Assembly: GCA_963969595.1 (NCBI GenBank)
Contig: OZ018416.1
Span: forward strand, 15,888,065 to 15,952,064
Reading direction: 5' to 3'
Source of the DNA: Neckera pumila
Lineage: Eukaryota > Streptophyta > Bryopsida > Hypnales > Neckeraceae
Length of the DNA stretch: 64,000 nt
The notes under the pieces were generated by a model, which ran no database searches, was not told where the DNA came from, and worked only from the letters and a program-made list of their open reading frames with translations. Positions 56,967 through 64,000 of the stretch are shown in pieces. Both the position numbers and the translations under genes were made by a program. Every line of letters starts with the position of its first letter. The stretch's first letter is position 1.

Positions 56967-57841
56967 GTGGGAGCTCTTTCTGTAATGCTGTCAACCAAAC
57001 GACAAAAGCTATCTAGGAGCCTCATTTCCGGGTCGGAGAAGTCGCTGTCCCTATCATCTGGATCCGCATCTGCATGAGGAAGCACTGGACCGTCTCTTTT
57101 GTCAGGACCTTACATGATGCATACTGCGGAAGACGCTGCATCAACGGCCATTGACTTTTCGAAGGGGGGAGTGGAGGACGGCGTCGTGGATAGTCCCCCG
57201 AGTCGAGGACCAGTGCGGACCCCATTTGCTCCCCGTCCCCTCTAAAACGGGCATCCTCGACTCGAGAGGGCTCTTTCTCACCCACTCCTCGAGCGGAAGC
57301 CGCGACGAATCGAAGACTCAAACTCCACGTCAGCGAAGGTCAGGCACAACCTTGCCTTGAGGATGCGGTCGACGTGAGCGATGTGGAGTCGGTGGGTGTA
57401 CGTGGCGTCGATTCCAGGAGTGCGCAGTACTTGTCTTTCACTGCACCTCGTTTGCCTCAGCTCGAGGATAGTCGACCTCGTCCTTCACAGTCTGTCAAGG
57501 CGCGGCGGTTGCCATCCACAGACAGTGTCTATAGACAAAGGTATCTTCGAGATCATCGACGGTCTTTGGACTTTAGATCAATTGGATTGGGGAGTCCATA
57601 CATAAACAATGTTGGTATGTTGCTACCAGGCCTGCCTCCCAAGGGTTCCAAAGCGCATTCTGCCTCCGAGGTTCAACGAAGCACCCGCAAACTCAAACGG
57701 AAAGTCACTGGATCTCAAAGTGTGGAAGTTGGAGGAGCGATGCACTATCCTTCTCGACGCGAGGATATCTTGAAGGCACTCCGTAAACAAAAAGCGTTAG
57801 AGGCAGCGAAGGGCAATTGTACAACCTATAGTGATGCTTAG
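56967..57841 (+). pseudogene. Basic C-terminal exon of the rightward gene
   Basis: Starts after the acceptor ATGCAG. The first frame has stops TGA (about 57,075) and TAA (about 57,242). After an apparent one-base shift near 57,330 a second frame stays open to TAG-type termination at 57,839-57,841, ending KQKALEAAKGNCTTYSDA. It is serine- and arginine-rich with no recognised domain. TCGAG-type palindromes lie at about 57,252, 57,461 and 57,746, as elsewhere in this gene. Membership in the same gene is inferred from those motifs. Confidence 0.4.
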
Positions 57842-59382
57842 TGAATGAAGAAAATTTTCAGAGCTCTACGCTTCTGACCCATGTTTATTATTAATAGCAT
57901 AGTAAATATCATACAAAGAAAATGATTCAGGAAAGTAGAGAGCTTTATGTACAAAGGGCCTCTTCAATTTCTACATAGTCACATAGACTTTACAAACTCA
58001 AAGGTTTATAATTCATTCAATTCAGATTAAATTCATCTTAAAGAAGCTTATTGAATGTAAATTCACTCGTTTTTCTATTTCCCAAGTACTTGAGCAACAA
58101 AATATTTTTTGATGTTTTGATATATTCCTAAAACTCCGCTGTCTTGTTTTATTTCATTTGCCTTGCTGTCTTTAGTAATTTCTATCATTGTTGTAAGCAA
58201 AGGATTTGTTTATCTTTGGATTCACCAACTAGTACTTCAAAACAACTTCACACCCTCATTTTCAAAGTCTCAAAATAACCATATTGTCTCAATTTAACGA
58301 ATAAGGCCTTGTAGAATCTTCATAAGAACAGGAACTAGTGCATTAGGTAAAATTAAGTGCTGCATTTCTCGCACATTAATGTTTACGGAGTAGGGGACAT
58401 TTCCACAATTTGTTGTAGTGCATAAAGGCTATAATCATGTTGAATATAACTTCACTAGTACAAATGTCTCTGCGTGAATGTTGTAAACAACAATAACATG
58501 TCCGTTAGGACATCATGCATGTCTTGTACAACATCCCTGTGCAACTACTACTTGTAGCACAATTTCTGCGTTTTATATATCCCACATGGTTTGTCTTCCC
58601 TCTTACCACCTCATTTGTATAAAGAACTTGTCTTGTCCTCCTGTATACGTCACAATAAGTAGCTTTTAAAGCCATGTGATATAGTTGTAAAATAGAGTGT
58701 ATTGTGTATGATATGCTGTATTGGACAATATATTTGCATTAACATTATAAATGCATATGTGCATAATGTAAAACACGTGTGAATGTCCATACTAACATTA
58801 TATTGAATAGTGCATTCAATCACATGAACATCAAAGATGACCTCATTTTGTCCAAATGAATCATGCTAAACATTTCAAGAGGTATTGATGATGGAATGGA
58901 GATGTCTAAGATAATGTTGCAAAACATCTAGACGTTTAAGTTGATGTTGCAAGAAATGTCTTAGAAAACGTCTAGATGTCTAAATTGACGCCTCAAAAAA
59001 TGTTTGGACATCAAATTTGACAACTCGTAAAATGTCTCAAAAAATGTCTGGACGGCATAAACTATATTGACTAGGCTTGGTACATCACTTTTCCCACAAA
59101 AATGTCATGTTCTATGTCACCTTCTATGTCTTTGATGGGCCACATGAAAAAAATTTAAGTGGTCTTTGTCGCCAATGTGGCATTAATGTAGCAACCACAT
59201 GGAAGAGTTTCAGAAGCCTCTAAACCCATGTCCCTTCCAATGTGATAAAAAGCTTGAAGACATCTGGCTATGTTATTTGAGATTTTCGCTACTTTTGGCA
59301 TGTAAACCATGACGCAAAAAAAAAAGATCTACGCTGGCGTGAAAAGACACTGCAAACAACAGGCGAATGTCAAAAACTGTCG
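57842..59382. other. Right arm of the large CACTA-like element
   Basis: No gene. AT-rich, with subterminal motif copies at about 58,890-59,060 (AAAATGTCTGGACG, AAACGTCTAGATG, AATGTTTGGACATC). Confidence 0.5.
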
Positions 59383-60110
59383 GGTCATTGCAAGAAACAC
59401 CAACACTTTGAATTGTCACAAAGAATTTGTGGAAGCTTCCTTTTGTGATAACTTTTAAAGCATAATTCGCATGAAGTTGAAATTTTTGTTGAAGGTGGTT
59501 GTCTTGTGGTTAATCATAGCTCATATTTTTCAGAAATTTTAAAAAATCATTTTATATTTCAATTTCAGTTAGTAAATTTGTCACGTTTTGCAATTTAGGG
59601 GTTTTGAGTAAAAAGGAGTCCCCAAATTTAATGATTTAGAGTTGGAATTTCTATGTTTTATTTGCATAGTAGGAATGTATGTTTCTACCAAGGGGAATTG
59701 AAAAATATTTTATTTTGTGTTGTCTACATCCATGCAAAGAGGGCTCTTTTGCGCATGCAATTCTAAACATTTCAGATGGTTTCAAGATCAAATTTTTGGT
59801 CAAATTTCTTTACTATGAAGTCTTCCCAAATGGTCTAATTTTACTTTATTTGAAAATTGTTTTTCTTATTTTTTACAAATTAAAATGTCAAAGTATGTAT
59901 TATCTTCAAAAGTTCAGCTCACTCTTTTTTGTGAATAACTTTTGACCTAGATTTTTTTTAAGATCTAAAATTTGGGGGATATACTAGTTTTAGTCTTATA
60001 TAAATTATACTTATTTTATTTTGTTTTTAAAAATTCATATGCAAAAGCTCATGAATATTAGAGTACTAGTTGAAAACAGGCCAAAGTGGTTGGTATTTCT
60101 TGCAACGACC
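59383..60110. mobile_element. 728-bp MITE with 28-bp imperfect terminal inverted repeats
   Basis: Left end GGTCATTGCAAGAAACACCA, continuing ACACTTTG; the right end complement is GGTCGTTGCAAGAAATACCA, continuing ACCACTTTGG. No clear target duplication and no coding region, so the superfamily is unassigned. It sits 35 bp inside the right end of the large CACTA-like element. Confidence 0.65.
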
Positions 60111-60148
60111 TTGTGCACCTGGGAAAATACAGGTTTTTTATAGTGTCA

Positions 60149-61553
60149 ATAGTTCAAGTCCTTAGAAATACACTCAGATAAACTTGCTTAGCAAGTTTTT
60201 CACTAGTAAGGTAGAAACATCTATTACCAAAAATTTAAGCTAGTGGATATAGATGGAGAAAAAATCACAATTAGGTATTATTTTTTCCCTCTACACAAAT
60301 GGAAACCATGAATATTCAAAAATAAACAAAATTATTTGGAGAAACTATTTTGGATTTCTATAAATTTTCAATGTCAAGATTGGAAAAAATAAAATAGCTG
60401 CATATTTGAAGCGCCTTGAGAAAAATTCAAAACCACTTATTAAAACCTTGTTACTTTACAACCATGAGGTGTCATTTGTGAAATAGGAGCCATTCCTAGG
60501 AAACACTTGAAGTCATATTGGTGAAACTTCATTAGTCTCAAATAGGTGATTAGGTGGCTAATGAAATCACAGAGCTCTACCTTATTTCAATTTGGAACAC
60601 AATTAATTGGGGCAATAGTTTAGTGATTGAATAAAAAACAGCAGCCGTTTGCCACTAGCTACTATAGACCATCTAAAACCTCTCATGGATCCAAATATGA
60701 CAAAGCATTGACTCAAATTCAACACTAGTTACCATAAAGAACCAATGGAAGTTGAAGAGTTATTTGAAGCTAAAGATGAGAGTCGAAGCATCTTATATTT
60801 TCATGATGTGTAATTGAAAGTAGTTTACTAGTGTCAATAGTAGATGTTCCTATGACCAGTTGTTTTTTTTGGAACTGTACCGTGCCAGAAGCCTTTAGAG
60901 CACTAGTACAATTGGTACAAACCCTCCCACAAGTGCAAAATTTTGCCCAAAAGAAAAACGCCTATGACTACAACTTTGAAAATTCGTAGTATATTCACCT
61001 ACAAACTAACAAATGGAAATTTACTTTTGTTTTCATTTGCCAACATTGTGATATGATATTCTTCCTGAATGGTGTTCAAAATTGCTAGTTTTAAAAAATT
61101 GTGTCAGTTTGAGGTGCGAGCATCTTAGTGACAGTGGTGAACTCTAAACCTGTCAAACTGATGATCTCCAGGTACCAGGTCGACAGTCGACACTGCCCAG
61201 ATGATCCTCAAGAACTCCCACCTTCTTCTCGCCGCGACGCCTGATCAGACTGTCTCTTTTGCGCGTGCTCTTCCTCGTCCCTGACACACAAGGCAATATT
61301 AGTCTCCGCTTCCGCCATCGTCACAGTGCCCGAGAATAGTTGGACTCCATTTCAAAGAAACCAATTTTGGTATCAATCCAGCGCACAGACAAAAAAACGT
61401 GGAAGCCGTTGGCGGAGATTGGTCCTGTACAGCTTAGTGTGGCTTCCGAGATATGTAGATATTTTACTCAGTCAGACTCTCAAGAGTGCGAGAAACGCCG
61501 CTTCCAGTTTCCGTGGCAATCGAGATTGTTTCGCCTTGAGTCGGTCTCGGAAC
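60149..61553. other. Upstream region of the lipoxygenase gene
   Basis: AT-rich up to about 61,150, then more GC-rich. It presumably holds the promoter and 5' untranslated region. An open frame without ATG runs in from 61,326 upstream of and in frame with the chosen start. It could encode more of a transit peptide if an upstream exon supplies the ATG. Confidence 0.5.
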
Positions 61554-64000
61554 ATGAAGAAGTCGATGGAGGTTCGCGCTTCGCAGAAAGAAGGGTGGCT
61601 GGAGACGGCCTCCTCGAAGTTGGAGGCTGTGGGTGGCTTTCTGGAGAAGAAGCTGCATGCGAGTACTGTGGACACAACTGCCCCAGCGGGGGACCAGGTG
61701 GTGTACAAGGGCACCGCCACTATTATGAAGAAACTGAAGTTTTTGGATGTGATTGATCGTGGGGCGGATCTTCACGACGACGCCAGCGAGCTGCTCGGCA
61801 AACGCGTGATGATTCAGCTCATCAGCTCCGACATTGACCCAAGTATGTCTGAGAATCGAAGCTCGGAAGTGCTTTGCATTGATGTGTGGATTCCTGAGAA
61901 TCCCGGAAATGGCCGAGATCAGACGCGCGTCATGAGTTTCCAGTGTTTGGAGAATTGAGAACATTTGGGATCGAAGTGATACGGAAGTTGTGAAACTTTG
62001 GGCTGTGGTGCATGTATGGTTGCAGGCACTGGTAAGGCGTTCGTGAGCAAGGAGTCGCCGATCGAGAAGTGGGTCGCTACGCTGGAGACCTTGGCGGCGC
62101 AGGACCTTAAGTATAAGACTGAATTCGCCGTACCGAAGAATTTCGGCGTTCCCGGAGCCATCATCGTGAAAAATCAGCACCCGAACGAGTTTCTGCTGAA
62201 GGAGTTCAGTCTCGCCCTTCCCGACCAGAGCGTAGCGCATTACATTACGAACTCGTGGGTGTACAAAACGGGCACCGAGGGCCGCATCTTCTTCCTCAAC
62301 AAGGTATGCACAGTCCAAACCAATGCCAAGGGAACGAGTTCGACGTGCTGTCGAAATTTCCATCAAGTCTTTCCAGTAGCAAGTATTGGTGTTAGAGAAA
62401 GAAGGCATTTTGAGATTAGAGCTTTGAAAGATACGGTTCCAATGCTTCGTAAGTGATTTTGGCTTGGAGCATCCGTTGTAATCGAAGCTTATGTTAACAG
62501 ATAAGCTTTGTTCATTTGGCGATGCTTGCAGGCTTACTTGCCGGATGCCACACCGGCATCGCTGAAGGAGCTTCGCGCGAAAGAGCTTGCGAATCTGCGA
62601 GGTGACGGAACGGGTGAGCGCAAACCCAGCGACCGCATCTACGACTACGACATTTACAACGACTTGGGTGACCCCGACAAGAAGCCCGAGAAGGGCGAGA
62701 ATTTACGTCGCCCTGCGTTGGGTGGCAATGCGAAGCTCCCCTACCCTCGCCGAATGCGAACTGGGCGAGCACCCACGAAGACGGGTAAGCCGCTACTCTT
62801 GTAACCAAGTTTGCAACCTGTTGCTCCAGTTTGCTCCAATTTGTTTGGAATTGCACAGTACTGATGCTGTGTATTCTCGACGCAGATCCTTTGGCCGAGA
62901 GTCAAAGTAACGCCGACTTCTATATCCCGCGGGATGAGGCCTTCGACCGCTCCAAGATGTCGGACTTCAAGGCGGACGCCGTGCGCTCCGTTGGCCATAG
63001 TCTGCAATCGAAGTTGTCGATGACACTGTTTGGGAAAAGAGAATTTTCCTCCGAAGCGGAGATTAAGAAGTTGTTCGTGAAGAGCGGTCAGAATCCCGGC
63101 GGGATCAACAATGTCTTGCCGGATTCCGCGGATGTCGAGACACATGACCAGTTCCCGCTGGTGTTCCTGCGGGAACTCTTAAAGCCGGATGGGCAGTTGA
63201 ACACTCCGACCTTGTACCCCGTGCCGCGAGTCTTACAACGTAAGTTCCGGTTCGGATTTCATTTCTTTCGGTCCTTGTTTTTGCAGTTTTGGTTGTAGGG
63301 TTTGGGTCTGTCGCCGTGTCTCACATTCAGGCTGTTTTGGAGGGAGTTTTTGTGTGTAGCTCCCTGACTGATCAGCTGCGCTGTTTGGGTTGTCTATGTG
63401 ATCAGACGATGACAATGCGTGGCGGAACAACGACGAGTTCGCTCGCGAGTTTTTGGCGGGTCTTAACCCTGTGGTCATTTCGCTTGTCAAGGTCCGTATT
63501 TCGACAACTTGTTTCCCTTGTAAGTCACAATGCAGATTCAAATTTCGGCACCGGAGTGCAAATTGAGCAAGTGGGCTTCTGATGTTCAGGAATTTCCGAT
63601 TGAAAGTTCATTGAAGGATTTTGGATATCCCGTTTCGGCAATCACCGCAAAGCACATCGAAGACAAATTAGATGGTCTCAGCGTAGAAGAGGTAAATCCC
63701 ATTCGCACTGATTGCGAACCCTAAACAAAATGTAATCTGGTTTCAGGGTTCAGCGATCCGGAGTCTGACTTCATCTGCGTGTGTACAGGCTGTGGAAAAC
63801 AAGAAATTGTTCGTGGCCGATTACCACGATTCGTTTCTTCCGTATGTGGACAGAATCAACAAACAGGATAACGCGAGATCCTATGCCACCCGGGCTCTCT
63901 TTTTCTTGACCAAGGACCAGACGTTGAAGGTGCTTGCACTGGAGTTGGCTCTCCCCCCCAAGACCGCCGGCGGACCCCTGAATGCACGCGTGTTTTTGCC
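61554..64000 (+). CDS. LOX: Lipoxygenase (PLAT domain and start of catalytic domain), 3' end beyond window
   Basis: Lipoxygenases add oxygen to polyunsaturated fatty acids as the first step to oxylipins such as jasmonate precursors. Exons: 61,554-61,842, 62,026-62,303, 62,532-62,784, 62,886-63,239, 63,406-63,491, 63,590-63,691 and 63,789 to the window end. All junctions are GT-AG and in phase, giving 524 residues of about 900. Residues about 50-180 form the PLAT/LH2 lipid-binding domain. Family signatures follow: [25 protein letters not shown] (from about 223), [23 protein letters not shown] and [10 protein letters not shown]. The iron ligands lie beyond the window. ATG 61,554 is the first in-frame ATG; the preceding Ser/Arg-rich reading and VRAS hint at a plastid transit peptide. 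No breaks are seen, so it is probably functional. Confidence 0.92.

Larger units (their letters stand above)
31541..60145. mobile_element. 28.6-kb CACTA-like transposon with divergent gene pair
   Basis: Left end CACTATAAAAAACCC at 31,541; right end is the complement of CACTATAAAAAACCTG at 60,145. Both are flanked by TCA (31,538-31,540 and 60,146-60,148). A 14-bp perfect terminal inverted repeat with a 3-bp duplication is the CACTA pattern, and the 968-bp element at 15,932 has near-identical termini. Related subterminal motifs occur inverted at both ends (about 32,950-33,000 and 58,890-59,060). Inside lie a leftward DDE-type gene (34.6-39.3 kb), a rightward multi-exon gene group (42.6-57.8 kb), palindromic repeat arrays, a nested copia element and two MITEs. 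That one transposon spans both ends is inference; the ends could belong to two elements. Confidence 0.6.

Noticed and set aside
10265..57841. Genetic-code change or RNA editing to explain many in-frame stops
   Set aside because: The lipoxygenase gene uses normal codons without internal stops, all three stop types occur in the transposon genes, and frameshifts and insertions also occur. Decay is simpler.
58453..60145. CACTAGTACAAATG near 58,453 as the left end of a short CACTA element ending at 60,145
   Set aside because: Its flanking triplet does not match TCA and its terminus matches the right end less well than 31,541 does.
61464..62408. 314-codon minus-strand frame
   Set aside because: Runs across two lipoxygenase exons and an intron on the opposite strand; no domain of its own.
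1..64000. tRNA, rRNA or snRNA genes
   Set aside because: Scanned by eye for conserved tRNA boxes and common small RNAs; none convincing.

Overview
This 64-kb window looks like plant nuclear DNA. The evidence is a plant lipoxygenase gene with short GT-AG introns, (TTTAGGG)n telomere-type repeats, and plant-style MULE/ULP1, CACTA, Tourist-like and Ty1/copia elements. The PLAT lipoxygenase with short introns and the unusual transposons would suit a seed-free lineage (bryophyte or lycophyte), but I cannot fix the species. Only one gene looks intact and host-encoded: the 5' part of a lipoxygenase at the right edge (61.55-64.0 kb). Nearly everything else is mobile DNA in layers.

Layout. 1-8 kb: AT-rich DNA with two TTAA-flanked (piggyBac-like) non-autonomous elements and a double hairpin. 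8.0-8.8 kb: a 78-bp tandem repeat. About 9-28.4 kb: a decayed Mutator-like element. Its rightward gene has a BED-like zinc finger and a ULP1 (C48) protease domain; its leftward gene is a MULE transposase with a SWIM finger. It is split by an 8.5-kb insertion (10,995-19,490, target duplication GCGCG) that carries two convergent, related gag-like pseudogenes, and one of these is itself split by a 968-bp CACTA-type element. 28.9-30.5 kb: two adjacent Tourist-like MITEs and a third TTAA element.

31,541-60,145: the most interesting part. Its ends are matching 14-bp CACTATAAAAAACC inverted termini with TCA on both sides, so I read it as one 28.6-kb CACTA-like transposon. Two genes diverge from a satellite- and telomere-repeat-containing centre. 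The leftward gene is a large DDE-transposase-like protein with the signature GHTHEDID. The rightward gene or gene group encodes a ParB/DGQHR-like domain (INGQHS), a region resembling a beta-class DNA methylase, and an FCP1/HAD-phosphatase-like domain. Both genes have leaders packed with tandem repeats built on the palindrome CTTCGA-C-TCGAAG, and the same palindrome recurs in introns and exons of the rightward gene. A Ty1/copia element (51,280-56,498) has landed inside the FCP1-like exon.

Almost every transposon reading frame is broken mainly by in-frame stop codons rather than frameshifts. Most fit C-to-T change (CAG to TAG, CGA to TGA, TGG to TGA), as expected for long-methylated, silenced transposons.
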